Positions 32,472 through 40,728 of a stretch of DNA of 64,000 bases are shown here, piece by piece; the stretch's first letter is position 1, and each line of letters starts with the position of its first letter. The notes beneath the pieces are model-generated. The model searched no databases, had not been told where the DNA came from, and worked only from the letters and a program-made list of their open reading frames with translations. The stretch is from JACPVU01 sp964373255. Its GTDB lineage: Archaea; Aenigmatarchaeota; Aenigmatarchaeia; GW2011-AR5. A program made the translations under genes and the position numbers. The DNA is taken from the NCBI GenBank assembly GCA_964373255.1, contig CAYJTG010000001.1, positions 84,532-148,531 of the forward strand, in the 5' to 3' direction.

Positions 32472-33524
32472 TCACTTCAGCATCTCTATGCCCAGTTCAC
32501 TCTGCACTTTTTGCAGCGTAGCTGTTCTTTTTCCTGTTGGACCCAGTATGTACGGCGACTTGACGCCTGTAATGATCGTGATAACCTGTATCTTGTGCTC
32601 GAACTCTGGCAGAACCCTTGCGCCCCAGATGACCTGCGCGTTAGCCGCCAGCTGTTGCTGGACAGCTTCTCCGATGACATTTATCTCATCTAATTTCATG
32701 TCCGGCCCGCCGACGACCTGGATCAAAGCGCCTGTCGCGCCTGAATAGTCAACCTCTAGCAGCGGGTGCGACAATGCCTTTGTTATGGCGTCCAAAGCAC
32801 GATTGGGCGCTTCGCTCTCGCCCACGCTTATCGTGGCGACGCCGCCTGCGCGCATTATCGCACGCACGTCAGCGTAATCCAGATTAACAAGCGAAGGGAC
32901 CGAGATCGTTTCTGTTATGCCCTTTATCATCGTGGCTATGAGTCCATCAGCAATGCCGAACGCCTCTTTCAACGGCTTATTCCCGGCAAGTTCGAGAAGC
33001 CTCTGGTTTTCAATAACTATTACAGTGTCCGTGCTCTCCCTGAGCTGTGCAAGGCCTTCTTCTGCCTTTATGAGCCGTGCGCCTTCCAGCCTGAAAGGCA
33101 TTGTAACAGCCGCGATAACAATCGCGCCTGTTTCCTTTGCCAGCTTTCCTATGACAGGCGCAGCACCGGTTCCTGTTCCGCCGCCTAAGCCGCACGTCAG
33201 AAAGAGTAAATCAACGCCCTCGAGCATTTTTCTGATGTCGTTCTTGCTCTCCAGCGCTGCCTGTTTTCCAATATCAGGGTAGCCGCCTGCTCCCATGCCC
33301 TTGGTGAGATTTCTTCCAATAAGCACCTTCTGGTGCGCCTTGCTTATTGAAAGGTGTTTTGCATCCGTGTTGACAGCCACAACGGTCGCGCCCTCTATGC
33401 CCTTGTTGAACAACGCGGTTGCTGTGTTGTTCCCGCCGCCGCCTGCGCCAACAATCATTATTTTTGCCTTATGAACATCCAAATCTCCCTGGACATTAGC
33501 GAAGTCATGGTCCACAATAGTCAC
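32472..33524 (-). CDS. ftsZ: Cell division protein FtsZ
   Basis: About 350 residues from the GTG at 33524; a TTG at 33593 in the same frame would add 23 residues that overlap a TATA-like ATATATATT, so GTG is preferred. The nucleotide-binding Rossmann start is MIVGAGGGGNNTATAL and the tubulin signature is CGLGGGTGTGAAPVI. The T7 loop region is AIMRAGGVATISVGE. It is a GTPase that polymerises into the division ring. The C-terminal tail (TLQKVQSELGIEMLK) is short and lacks an obvious anchoring peptide. Confidence 0.95.
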   Translation of the reverse strand: MTIVDHDFANVQGDLDVHKAKIMIVGAGGGGNNTATALFNKGIEGATVVAVNTDAKHLSISKAHQKVLIGRNLTKGMGAGGYPDIGKQAALESKNDIRKMLEGVDLLFLTCGLGGGTGTGAAPVIGKLAKETGAIVIAAVTMPFRLEGARLIKAEEGLAQLRESTDTVIVIENQRLLELAGNKPLKEAFGIADGLIATMIKGITETISVPSLVNLDYADVRAIMRAGGVATISVGESEAPNRALDAITKALSHPLLEVDYSGATGALIQVVGGPDMKLDEINVIGEAVQQQLAANAQVIWGARVLPEFEHKIQVITIITGVKSPYILGPTGKRTATLQKVQSELGIEMLK

Positions 33525-33639
33525 ATCCTGTTTTTGCGTAATTTCTGCACAATTTTCGCATAATCTATATAGTGCAATATATATTTTTGTCAAGCGAAAA
33601 CTGTTTTTATACTACGATATATATTAAACTCTAGAAATA

Positions 33640-33725
33640 GTGCAATTGTCCACCAAAATCGATTGTCCAGATCGACTAGGTAATAGTTCTATTACACGTT
33701 GTCCAGACGTGTAATTACTTTTTAT
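33640..33725. repeat. Short hairpins upstream of ftsZ
   Basis: GTAATAG-TT-CTATTAC and ACACG-ttgtccag-ACGTGT are seen, with TTGTCCA repeated three times. The gap 33,595-33,807 has no gene. Confidence 0.4.
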
Positions 33726-33807
33726 ATCATTGTTTAGTCTTAAGAATATTTGTATTATGCAAACGTATATTTTACAGAATATAGGTTACTGATATATCCA
33801 CCAAAAA

Positions 33808-34184
33808 TCATATCTCTTTGACGAGAACGAGCCTGTCTTTGCCCTCTATGTAAAAATTTTTGTCAATTTTCAGATTTTTGAATCCCGTTTTATAATAAAA
33901 TTTTCGCGTTTCCTCTTCTGAACAGTCATTAACAGCGTTTTGCCAATGCCTTTTCTTCTGTAATTTGGTAAGATACCCATCCACATTATCTCAGCCATAT
34001 ATTTCCATGTGCGGTACATAACAAAGCCGACAATTTTACCTTTGTCGGAGGCAACAAAACACCGCTGGCTTTTGAAAGCATTTCTTATGCCTCTTCTTCC
34101 TCTTGCCGTAAACCACTTGGAAAGCGACCTGGCGATCGTCATTATTTCTTTCAGGTCGGATTTTTCCGCTTTTTTTATTTTCAT
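33808..34184 (-). pseudogene. GNAT acetyltransferase gene with a one-base frameshift
   Basis: The first part reads MKIKKAEKSDLKEIMTIA through MWMGILPNYRRKGIGKTLL (acetyl-CoA loop RRKGIG). Near 33925-33935 the frame breaks. One base back, it continues NDCSEEETRKFYYKTGFKNL and ends LVLVKEI at 33808, exactly the expected GNAT C-terminus. A lost A in an AAA run (now TTAATGAC) would explain it. Either a recent pseudogene or a sequencing error. Confidence 0.75.
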
Positions 34185-34236
34185 AGATTTAATTAAGCAT
34201 CATCAGAATTTATAGTTCAGATTCCAGAATTAAATC

Positions 34237-34866
34237 ATGAAGCTGACAATCCTGCTAATTCTGATTGCGATAGCTGTTTTTTTCATAAGCTTCAGCTTGG
34301 ACACAGAATCAGTCTTCAATACGTATGGTTTCTCCGGCAAAAACATGCTGGCAAATCCTGTTGTTCTAATAACATCCATCTTCCTGCACGCCTCGCTCAT
34401 CCACCTGCTTTCAAACATCCTGATATGGTTCTTCTTCGGCTCGGCCGTCGAGAAGGAACTGGGCGCGGCAAAGACGCTGGCTATATTTTTCCTGGGCGCA
34501 TTCGCCGGCAGCTTTTTGTCACTTCTTTTCTACCCGTTCGACACCATAGGCATAGGCGCGTCGGCAGGCATTTTTGCCCTCGTGGGCACGGGCATGCTCG
34601 TCAAGCCGATGGACCTTTCATTCTATCCGCTCATCGTGCCCGTCCCGCTCATCTTTCTGGGCATCCTGTACGCGGTCTACAACGTCTACGCATTTTTCAT
34701 GGGCATCGATCAGTCTGTATCGTACGTCGCGCATTTCGGCGGATTGATCGTAGGCCTTGTGTTCGGCTTCAGGACGACCGGCGTCAAGCACGGGCTGAAA
34801 ATAATTCTGCTTGCGATCGGCGTCATGGCGCTTATACCGATATTGTGGAAGCTGCTGTTCGGGTAG
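34237..34866 (+). CDS. Rhomboid-family intramembrane serine protease
   Basis: 209 residues, six to seven TM helices. The rhomboid motifs are present: HASLIHLLSNILIWFFFG, GASAGIFALVG with the catalytic Ser near residue 110, and SYVAHFGGLIVGL with the catalytic His near 166. It should cut membrane-spanning substrates inside the cell membrane. It is the only plus-strand gene between 27 and 36 kb. Confidence 0.92.
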   Translation: MKLTILLILIAIAVFFISFSLDTESVFNTYGFSGKNMLANPVVLITSIFLHASLIHLLSNILIWFFFGSAVEKELGAAKTLAIFFLGAFAGSFLSLLFYPFDTIGIGASAGIFALVGTGMLVKPMDLSFYPLIVPVPLIFLGILYAVYNVYAFFMGIDQSVSYVAHFGGLIVGLVFGFRTTGVKHGLKIILLAIGVMALIPILWKLLFG

Positions 34867-34908
34867 AGGTGATGAAGAAATGAAAACAAAATTATAATTA
34901 GAAGCGTC

Positions 34909-35298
34909 CTAAACAGGGTAAATTTTCTGCTGCTGAAAATAAACAGAATGAATTAGTCCTCTTTCAAGCTCGATATTTTTAGATGAATAAAATCCATCCT
35001 TTTTAAGTTTCTTATGTAGTCTTTCGGCTTTTTTAGTTAGTATTAAATATGAAGAATAACCGCCTTCTCTGGTATTCCATGGATCACTAACAGAAACGTA
35101 CTTTACTAGTCCAAGCCTCTTCCAAATACTCGTATCATCGTCTCCAAAAAGACGATATCTACCATTAACTTCGGGGAATTTAGATTCTATAGGCCTACAT
35201 TGAAAGCTAGTATCTAAGTTTGAAGCAATATAATTTACTAGTTCGTCGATATCAATCTTTTCATTAATTAGCTTTCGAAGTTCTTCTTTTGCTTGCAT
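34909..35298 (-). CDS. Hypothetical protein, 129 aa
   Basis: Helical N-terminus (EELRKLINEKIDIDELVNYIA), then a beta-rich part with RYRLFGDDDTSIWKRLG and a Lys-rich helix (TKKAERLHKKLKK). No family is recognised. It converges on the rhomboid gene. Confidence 0.6.
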   Translation of the reverse strand: MQAKEELRKLINEKIDIDELVNYIASNLDTSFQCRPIESKFPEVNGRYRLFGDDDTSIWKRLGLVKYVSVSDPWNTREGGYSSYLILTKKAERLHKKLKKDGFYSSKNIELERGLIHSVYFQQQKIYPV

Positions 35299-35355
35299 AT
35301 GATTGCTATCACAGTAAAGTTTATAAATCTCTGAATAAATAGAATCTCTTTCTTT

Positions 35356-36591
35356 TCATATCGCCACAGGGCTCGAGCCGGCGTGCCACGACTGTCGCGG
35401 GCGGACGCGGATCTTATAGATACGCTCCGAGTTGTCGTCCAGCACGATAGCCGCGCCCTTAACCTTTGGCAGCTCGTTGATGTATTTCCCTATGCCGAAT
35501 ATCAGGTACGTCTGCATGATTCCCTCCAGCGCCTCGACGTCTGATTTTGCCGTCATGCTGTGCGATATCACGATGTCAGCCTGCGTGAGCGCATCAGGGC
35601 TGAGCTTGTTTGGCTGCTGGCTGATAAGGACAAGCGTTATCCCCGGCTGGCGGCCTTCTTTCACAACGGTGTTCAGGATATCTGTGGCAGCTGTTTTTCC
35701 AGTGTCCGGCAAAAAATTATGGGCCTCGTCGATAAATATCCATGGAATGGGCGTCCTTTTTGCCGTTGACACCTCTATGATAGACTGCTCTTCCTTTCTG
35801 CGCGCCTTTGTCCTGTCTACAAAAATTTTCCTGCACACGATCCCGATAAGAAGCGCCCTCACTCCTTGTGGTGTCAAACTAACGTCGAGCACTGTGGACT
35901 TTCCTGGAACAAGTATGTCAGGTATCTTCTCATCGCCAAAGATGCCCCAGGATTCGGCTGCGTCAAACCTGTTTTGCAACGCGAGCTTCTCGTGCTCAAA
36001 GCCTTCCTCTTTTGAGATAGCAGAAATTATAGTATCGATGCCAAATTCCCTGTCGCCAAGTTTTTTGTACACCCTCTGGAGCAGTATGCCCAACGGGTCG
36101 TTCTGATTTATTGCAAAGACCGAGAGCCAGTCTTCCGCGGTCATCTGCGACGGCTTCACGGAGAAGACGCCGTCGTACTCAACGCCCGCCTCTGAGAACA
36201 TTTCGGCCTGGCCCTCCGGAACGTAGACGTTCACGTCAAACCCCTTTGGCTTCATGCCCCACTCGTTGAGCAGCACAGCCTCGCGCTCGTTCGGCGTCTT
36301 CATGGTCCAGAATATTCCCTGCGTGTCGACGATGAGCGAGCACAGGTTGTTTCTTACGTTGGCCTGCATCATCTGCATCTCCTCGACCATGACGCCTGCA
36401 TCAAACGACTTGCCGGTGCCTCTCTTGCCCGTGATTACTATCAGGTGCGGCCGCAGGGCGTCGAGAAAAAGCGGTGTTGTGAGGTGCGTCTCATCGCCTG
36501 TCCCGACGATATGCTTCCCAAGAAAGAGCGTTCCAGTATCGCCGAACCTCTTTGCGTCTTCATCGTCACGGCCAACAACAATCTCTGTCAT
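35356..36591 (-). CDS. HerA-like DUF87 ATPase
   Basis: About 411 residues from the ATG at 36591 (MTEIVVGRDDEDAKRFG); upstream in-frame sequence belongs to a hairpin region. Walker A GKRGTGKSFDAG, Walker B IPWIFIDEAHNFLP, and a sensor stretch GITLVLISQQPNKLS. The N-terminal strand pair LFLGKHIVG is the HAS-barrel-like edge of HerA proteins. It probably moves double-stranded DNA as a hexamer, with a nuclease partner not seen here. It differs from the 17-kb ATPase by having no winged helix. Confidence 0.87.
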   Translation of the reverse strand: MTEIVVGRDDEDAKRFGDTGTLFLGKHIVGTGDETHLTTPLFLDALRPHLIVITGKRGTGKSFDAGVMVEEMQMMQANVRNNLCSLIVDTQGIFWTMKTPNEREAVLLNEWGMKPKGFDVNVYVPEGQAEMFSEAGVEYDGVFSVKPSQMTAEDWLSVFAINQNDPLGILLQRVYKKLGDREFGIDTIISAISKEEGFEHEKLALQNRFDAAESWGIFGDEKIPDILVPGKSTVLDVSLTPQGVRALLIGIVCRKIFVDRTKARRKEEQSIIEVSTAKRTPIPWIFIDEAHNFLPDTGKTAATDILNTVVKEGRQPGITLVLISQQPNKLSPDALTQADIVISHSMTAKSDVEALEGIMQTYLIFGIGKYINELPKVKGAAIVLDDNSERIYKIRVRPRQSWHAGSSPVAI

Positions 36592-36633
36592 GAATATCAC
36601 AAGTAAACTGAACAAAAATCTCCCTTTTCTTTG

Positions 36634-36675
36634 GGGCTTACAAAGACCTTTCTTTTGAAAAAGAAAGGGATTTGT
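36634..36675. repeat. Intron-like hairpin before the HerA-like gene
   Basis: GGGGCTTACAAAGACC then CTTTCTTTT-GAA-AAAGAAAGGGATTTGT. It matches, base for base in many positions, the hairpin of the tRNA-Arg intron and of 32.4 kb. Confidence 0.55.
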
Positions 36676-36865
36676 ATTGTATTTATACATGGTGAATATC
36701 ACTGTTTTGAAGCAGTGGTATTATAGTATTCACCTGTATAATACAATCCACGAATACATGGAGAATCGAAGATTCTCCTGTACAGGTGAAGCGTAGCTTC
36801 ACCATGTATTATCTGTGGTATTTCAAAAAAATACCACCATCTTTAGATTGTGGATTGTATTTATA
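36676..36865. mobile_element. Branched palindromic element, family B, copy 2, with 12-bp flanking repeats
   Basis: ATTGTATTTATA flanks it on both sides (36676-36687 and 36854-36865), like a target duplication. Outer stem TACAATCCAC / GTGGATTGTA; arms GGAGAATC/GATTCTCC, GGTGAAGC/GCTTCACC and GGTATTT/AAATACC, plus the ATACATGGTGAATA...TATTCACCTGTAT arm. It is in reverse orientation to the copy at 20.0 kb, and two outer-stem pairs differ between copies with both sides changed. Confidence 0.8.
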
Positions 36866-36930
36866 TGCTTATCTTATAAATAAAATAACAAAACAGATAC
36901 TAACAAAATAATCTAGAAGGCTTGAACAAT

Positions 36931-37155
36931 ATGTTGTCAGAAGCGGGGAAAATAAAAGTAGAATATCATAATAAAATGTCTAAACATCACTTATCTAGAT
37001 ACGATAAAATTTACGATGAAAACAGCTGGAGACCAGTTTTTAATCCCGCTATTTATTTTCATACGATTGCTTGGATTTTGCATAATGGAGCAGCTGAATT
37101 ATATAAACTTCTTCACGACAAAGATTATATGAGCAGACAAGAGTTATACTGCTAA
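36931..37155 (+). CDS. Small hypothetical protein, 74 aa
   Basis: A short frame, MLSEAGKIKVEYHNKMSKHH, with aromatic-rich middle (NPAIYFHTIAWILHNG). It has A/T-rich promoter-like sequence upstream (TTATAAATAAAATA). It precedes the OB-fold gene by 17 bp. No family is recognised and it might be spurious. Confidence 0.45.
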   Translation: MLSEAGKIKVEYHNKMSKHHLSRYDKIYDENSWRPVFNPAIYFHTIAWILHNGAAELYKLLHDKDYMSRQELYC

Positions 37156-37172
37156 TTTTCAAAGTGGTAACA

Positions 37173-37460
37173 ATGAAGATAGCTGAAATAAAAGACGACT
37201 CGAGAAAAATAAACGTCGAGGCCAAGGTCGTCGAGAAAGAAGACACGAGAGACGTCACAACAAAGTTCGGCACAACCCTGAAGGTTGCGAACGCCGTCCT
37301 CGAGGACGATTCAGGCAGCATCCAGCTCACGCTCTGGGGCGACGACGCCGACAAGGTCAAGCAGGGCGACACCATAAAGATAGAGAACGGCTTTGTCAAG
37401 GAATGGAACAACTCGCTGCAGCTCTCTGTTGGAAAATACGGTAAATTGACTGTGCTATAA
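37173..37460 (+). CDS. OB-fold nucleic-acid-binding protein (RPA/SSB-like), 95 aa
   Basis: A single OB domain: VEAKVVEKEDTRDVTTKFG, NAVLEDDSGSIQLTLWGDDAD, VKQGDTIKIENGFVKEW, ending LQLSVGKYGKLTVL. This is the archaeal single-OB RPA-like pattern, expected to bind single-stranded DNA or RNA. A GTG at 37164 is an alternative start. Confidence 0.85.
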   Translation: MKIAEIKDDSRKINVEAKVVEKEDTRDVTTKFGTTLKVANAVLEDDSGSIQLTLWGDDADKVKQGDTIKIENGFVKEWNNSLQLSVGKYGKLTVL

Positions 37461-37557
37461 TTTTTCAAGTCTTCGGAAGGCTTTTTCTGATGAAAAAAGA
37501 TTAGTCAAGAAAAATTACCGCTTCTTTGAATTCTTCTGAAAACCGCTGACTCTGTCC

Positions 37558-37648
37558 AGTATCTCCGAAAGTTGGATTACTGCCTCTTTGCAGTAATCCT
37601 CTACCGAGGTATACGCCAAGAGACGTATACCTCACTTTCGGAGATACT
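37558..37648. mobile_element. Branched palindromic element, family A, copy 2 (91 bp)
   Basis: Same outer stem AGTATCTCCGAAAGT / ACTTTCGGAGATACT and arms as copy 1, same orientation, with changes only in or beside the loops (GGATTACTGC-ctcttt-GCAGTAATCC). It lies 10 bp from the end of the M50 gene. Confidence 0.85.
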
Positions 37649-37657
37649 ACTATCCGT

Positions 37658-38263
37658 TCACAAAACCACAAACATCGCTATCAGGATTACGAAGACCGCT
37701 GCGAATATTCTCCTGTCCCACGCAAAGACTTTTGATCCGTCCAGAGGCGGTATTGGCAGCATGTTGAACAAGGCCAGCCAGATGTTTATGCTCGTCCCCA
37801 TCTGCCATAATTTTGACGGAGAAAACATATTTAGTGCAAAGAACACAAGCCCCAGTATAATATTGACAACAGGGCCTGCAAGCGATATTATCCCGTACTT
37901 CTTTTTTGTGATTGGCTTCGTGTCGCCCCACAAGTCAGGGCGGCCGCCGATAACAACAGCGCCCGGCGCTGCAAACACAAACCCCGCAAATGAAAATACC
38001 AAAGCGATCAACAAGCCTGTTTTCCACATCTTGAATTCAGCGTAGTAATTATACCTCTGCGCAAACAGCTTGTGCCCGATCAGTTCGTGCGCTATGAATC
38101 CTATGCCTACAACCACAAAGGAAAATGCTATCGAAATTGGCAGCTTCTCTATGCTTGCCATTGCCCTGAGACCACCTGAGAACACTATTCCAAACGCCAC
38201 AGAAAGAACTATCGTTGCTATTAGTATCTCTTTGATTTCCTGAGTCGAGAACGTCAGCTTCAT
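37658..38263 (-). CDS. M50-family membrane metalloprotease (site-2 protease-like)
   Basis: 201 residues, about six TM helices. The zinc motif is FIAHELIGHKLFA (HExxH form HELIGH) and the third ligand region is NMLPIPPLDGSKVF. It is a minimal S2P core without PDZ domains, as in many archaea. It would cut substrates within the membrane. Target unknown. Confidence 0.9.
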   Translation of the reverse strand: MKLTFSTQEIKEILIATIVLSVAFGIVFSGGLRAMASIEKLPISIAFSFVVVGIGFIAHELIGHKLFAQRYNYYAEFKMWKTGLLIALVFSFAGFVFAAPGAVVIGGRPDLWGDTKPITKKKYGIISLAGPVVNIILGLVFFALNMFSPSKLWQMGTSINIWLALFNMLPIPPLDGSKVFAWDRRIFAAVFVILIAMFVVL

Positions 38264-38369
38264 AATACCCTCACTTCGTGAGTCTATACCATATTATTAT
38301 TTTTTTTCCTCAATTAATTTCTTTTGATTAATCTTTTCTTTTTCCGCTACAATTTTTCTTACTCAATTT

Positions 38370-38390
38370 TCTTTAGAAAAGAAAATTGAG
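38370..38390 (-). terminator. Hairpin at the 3' end of the SRP RNA gene
   Basis: CTCAATTTTCTTT pairs with AAAGAAAATTGAG around AG. It directly follows the SRP RNA end and may end transcription or be another copy of the intron-like hairpin. Confidence 0.45.
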
Positions 38391-38391
38391 T

Positions 38392-38744
38392 GGAGGCGCG
38401 TCCTCGGTGGAAGCCGCCTGCAAAAATGGTTTGTCCGGCACCATTGCTCCGCCCAGTTTTCCCATGAGCATTGCAAATATAACTTATGTCTGCTACGTTC
38501 CCGTTCTCATTCCCCAGCCTTTTCAATTCTTTGCAAAAAGTCTTTCGCTTTTTGCAGATTTCCCAAGGCTTTTCTTTTGCGAAAGAAAAGGCTTACAGGT
38601 TCGCTATACTTGTAATCCCACAGGTCTGGACTTCTACGCTCTGATGCTGGGCCATGATTGCAATCAGAATCGCCCTCGAACTTCGGTCCCGCCTATAGCG
38701 GATTGACGGCAACAGGTGTCCGCTACCCACCCGACCTAGCCTCC
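38392..38744 (-). ncRNA. ffs: Signal recognition particle (7S) RNA
   Basis: On the minus strand the 5' domain reads GGAGGCTAGGTCGGGTGGG, GACACCTGTTGCCG, CCGCTATAGGCGGGACCGAAG: the archaeal SRP Alu-domain order. Helix 8 is shown by ACG-GGAA-CGT followed by AGCAG, the SRP54-binding tetraloop. The ends GGAGGC and GCCTCC pair. At 353 nt it is longer than the usual ~300-310. Two extra-strong hairpins (AAGCCTTTTCTTT/AAAGAAAAGGCTT-like at 38569-38599 and CAAAAAG/CTTTTTG at 38535) sit in the S-domain arm; one may be helix 6, the other an insertion. Confidence 0.88.
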
Positions 38745-38783
38745 AAGATTAATTATAGGGAAATGCTTAAGAAGAAAGTGAAA

Positions 38784-39239
38784 TTACACGCACTTTGCCC
38801 CTTTCTTGTAGGTATCGGATACCCCGCCACAGTTTGTGGTCACCGTCACGTAGGCGAAATCACCACAACTTGGCACGCTAAGGTTTGAGAACGTCAGCGT
38901 CACAACCTCGCCGACATCGAAGTCTATTACAGGCATGCTAGAAGCAGAAAAGCTCGTGCCTGTTCTGTTCGTCAGTACGCCGTTAACTATAATCATGTCG
39001 TCCTTCAGCCCGTTGTTGATGGCGCTCACGCGGGCCGTACCCGCTGTGCCGTTGGTCAGAAACACGTCTGATATGCTTACAGACGCGCCGGAGCACTCAG
39101 CAGACGTGCCAGTCCTGTTTTGAATTGTCTCTGTCGAGCTTGTTACAAGGTCTGTACTGAATGTTGTTATGATTGTTGCAAGAATAACGACTATAACAAC
39201 AAGAAGCACTGTTGCAATCAGCGGCGAAACTCCTTTCAT
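38784..39239 (-). CDS. Type IV pilin/archaellin-like protein (class III signal)
   Basis: 151 residues. The short leader MKGVSPLIATVLLVVIVVILATII is an archaeal class III prepilin signal with the hydrophobic helix that builds the filament core. The head domain is Thr/Ser-rich and beta (ASVSISDVFLTNGTAGTARV) with Cys pairs (CGDFAYVTVTTNCGG). It shares that C-terminal pattern with the pilin at 41.6 kb. It would be cut by a FlaK/PibD-type peptidase and assembled on the cell surface. Confidence 0.85.
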   Translation of the reverse strand: MKGVSPLIATVLLVVIVVILATIITTFSTDLVTSSTETIQNRTGTSAECSGASVSISDVFLTNGTAGTARVSAINNGLKDDMIIVNGVLTNRTGTSFSASSMPVIDFDVGEVVTLTFSNLSVPSCGDFAYVTVTTNCGGVSDTYKKGAKCV

Positions 39240-39458
39240 AGTCTATCGTTGTTATTACTACACCACAGAGCAATATTTATAGGTTGTGGGTATCTCTAAA
39301 ACCTGAATGATAATTTATGTCCAAATCAACCAAAATTGTGAAAAATCTTTTCGCCTGCTCGCAAGACATAAATTTTGGAATGAAGTTTGTGAAATTTCAT
39401 AGAAGCTGTGCTCAAGCATCTCTGCTATTGCACACGAAAAACTTTGTTTCACTATATC

Positions 39459-39950
39459 TCAGCAGTTTGCGAACGTGACTTCGCTCCCTGGAATGGAATT
39501 GGCACCCTGGCTGGGGCAGTTGACGCTGTTCACGGTTATCTTGTCGACCGTCCTGTTGATGCCTGTGCACGTGCCTGTGCTCGCGTTCGACAGCGTGACC
39601 GTGGAGCCTGCATCAATCGTTGTGTCATTCAAACCAAATGCAAATACCGTGCCTGTCGTATTCTGGATATAAATCCTGTTCATAAGCAGCGATACCCTGC
39701 CTGAATTTTTGACGCTCAGCGTAACGGTGTGTGTGGTTCCGGATGCGCAGTTATTTGAGCAGTTGTACGTAGCCGACTTTATAAAAAGATTGCTGAACTC
39801 GCACCTGAGCTGCTCGTTCGTGAGGTTTTTTATCGAGGCCGTGCGCTCGCTCGACAACGACGGCAGCCACCCGATTACGATCGCCGACAGCCCTACGCCC
39901 ATGACGACTAGCATCAATGCCTCTATGAGCGGGCTGACACCTTTTTTCAT
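39459..39950 (-). CDS. Type IV pilin-like protein, Cys-rich head
   Basis: About 163 residues from the ATG at 39950 (MKKGVSPLIEALMLVVMGVG). The frame to 40013 runs into a branched element and is rejected. The head has paired cysteines (CSNNCASG, NSVNCPS, FANC) and Thr-rich strands. The glutamate of PLIEALML is where the +5 Glu of pilins lies. An element is inserted 23 bp upstream, where its promoter should be. Confidence 0.82.
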   Translation of the reverse strand: MKKGVSPLIEALMLVVMGVGLSAIVIGWLPSLSSERTASIKNLTNEQLRCEFSNLFIKSATYNCSNNCASGTTHTVTLSVKNSGRVSLLMNRIYIQNTTGTVFAFGLNDTTIDAGSTVTLSNASTGTCTGINRTVDKITVNSVNCPSQGANSIPGSEVTFANC

Positions 39951-39962
39951 ACGCATGATTAG

Positions 39963-40141
39963 CACCTGCACGATTGAATTCCATATTCGTATGATGATGG
40001 TCGACGTAGACATATACGTCTGTTGACGTATATGTCAGCTAGAGGCATTGTCAATACAGATAGACGCACTTCGTGCGTCAGTTTGTTACAATGCCTCTCA
40101 CGTCGACCATCATACTTTAATGGAATTCAATCCACCTGCAC
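39963..40141. mobile_element. Branched palindromic element, family C, with 9-bp flanking repeats
   Basis: The element proper is 39973-40131. Outer stem ATTGAATTCCAT / ATGGAATTCAAT and inner GTATGATGATGGTCGACGT / ACGTCGACCATCATAC. Arms: AGACATATACGTC-tgtt-GACGTATATGTC and AGAGGCATTG / CAATGCCTCT closing over the conserved GACGCAC/GTGCGTC hairpin. CACCTGCAC occurs at 39963-39971 and 40133-40141, one base outside each end. It sits directly before a pilin start. The rest of 39,951-40,290 is A/T-rich. Confidence 0.8.
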
Positions 40142-40290
40142 TGTTTATAGATATACATTGTTTATAGATATAGTTAGCCATATAGATAAAATTAGCGCAT
40201 GACAAAATTGCCGTAAACATTGCATATTTCTTATCAGTCACTATCAAGAAATCGAAAGTGCGCATGCTATTTTATCCGCTATTTTCGCAT

Positions 40291-40728
40291 TCACCTGAAC
40301 TTCAGCGATATTATTTCCTGCGGGCAGTTTGTCGCCACGACCTCTATCTTATCGGGCTTTGCCGTGTTGCCTGTGCTGACAACAAAGAACGTAGCCGTTA
40401 CAGGCGGCAGAGGGTCCGTGACGTTGTAGTCCTTCAGCGTATAAACCTTGTTTTTCGTCACGTCGCCATACTCGACGGTGGCCTTCAGGTCTGTAAGATT
40501 CATATATCCGCTTGTGTTTCTTATCTTTACGCTTATTGTACCGTTGTTGAAAGAAAGCGAGCTCAGATCCAGCACTCCGAGGCAGTCTGCAGCTGCCGTG
40601 GCCGAAGCGAGCCTCTGGGCGGAAAACGTGTTCGCCCACGCAGCCATGATGCCTGCTATAACCATGGTGAAGGCGATGAGCAAAACCGTTGCTATGAGCG
40701 GTGACACGCCCTTGAAACGCTGCTTCAT
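40291..40728 (-). CDS. Type IV pilin-like protein
   Basis: About 145 residues from MKQRFKGVSPLIATVLLIAF at 40728. Standard class III leader and helix, then a beta head (LDLSSLSFNNGTISVKIRNTSG). Single Cys near the middle (AADCLGVL) and near the end (ATNCPQ) could form one disulfide. Confidence 0.85.
   Translation of the reverse strand: MKQRFKGVSPLIATVLLIAFTMVIAGIMAAWANTFSAQRLASATAAADCLGVLDLSSLSFNNGTISVKIRNTSGYMNLTDLKATVEYGDVTKNKVYTLKDYNVTDPLPPVTATFFVVSTGNTAKPDKIEVVATNCPQEIISLKFR

Noticed and set aside
34425..34883. Second plus-strand frame of 152 aa
   Set aside because: It is an Arg/His-rich alternative frame of the rhomboid gene.
37049..37468. Minus-strand frame of 139 aa over the OB-fold gene
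   Set aside because: The plus-strand frame has a clear OB-fold; the minus frame is its antisense shadow.
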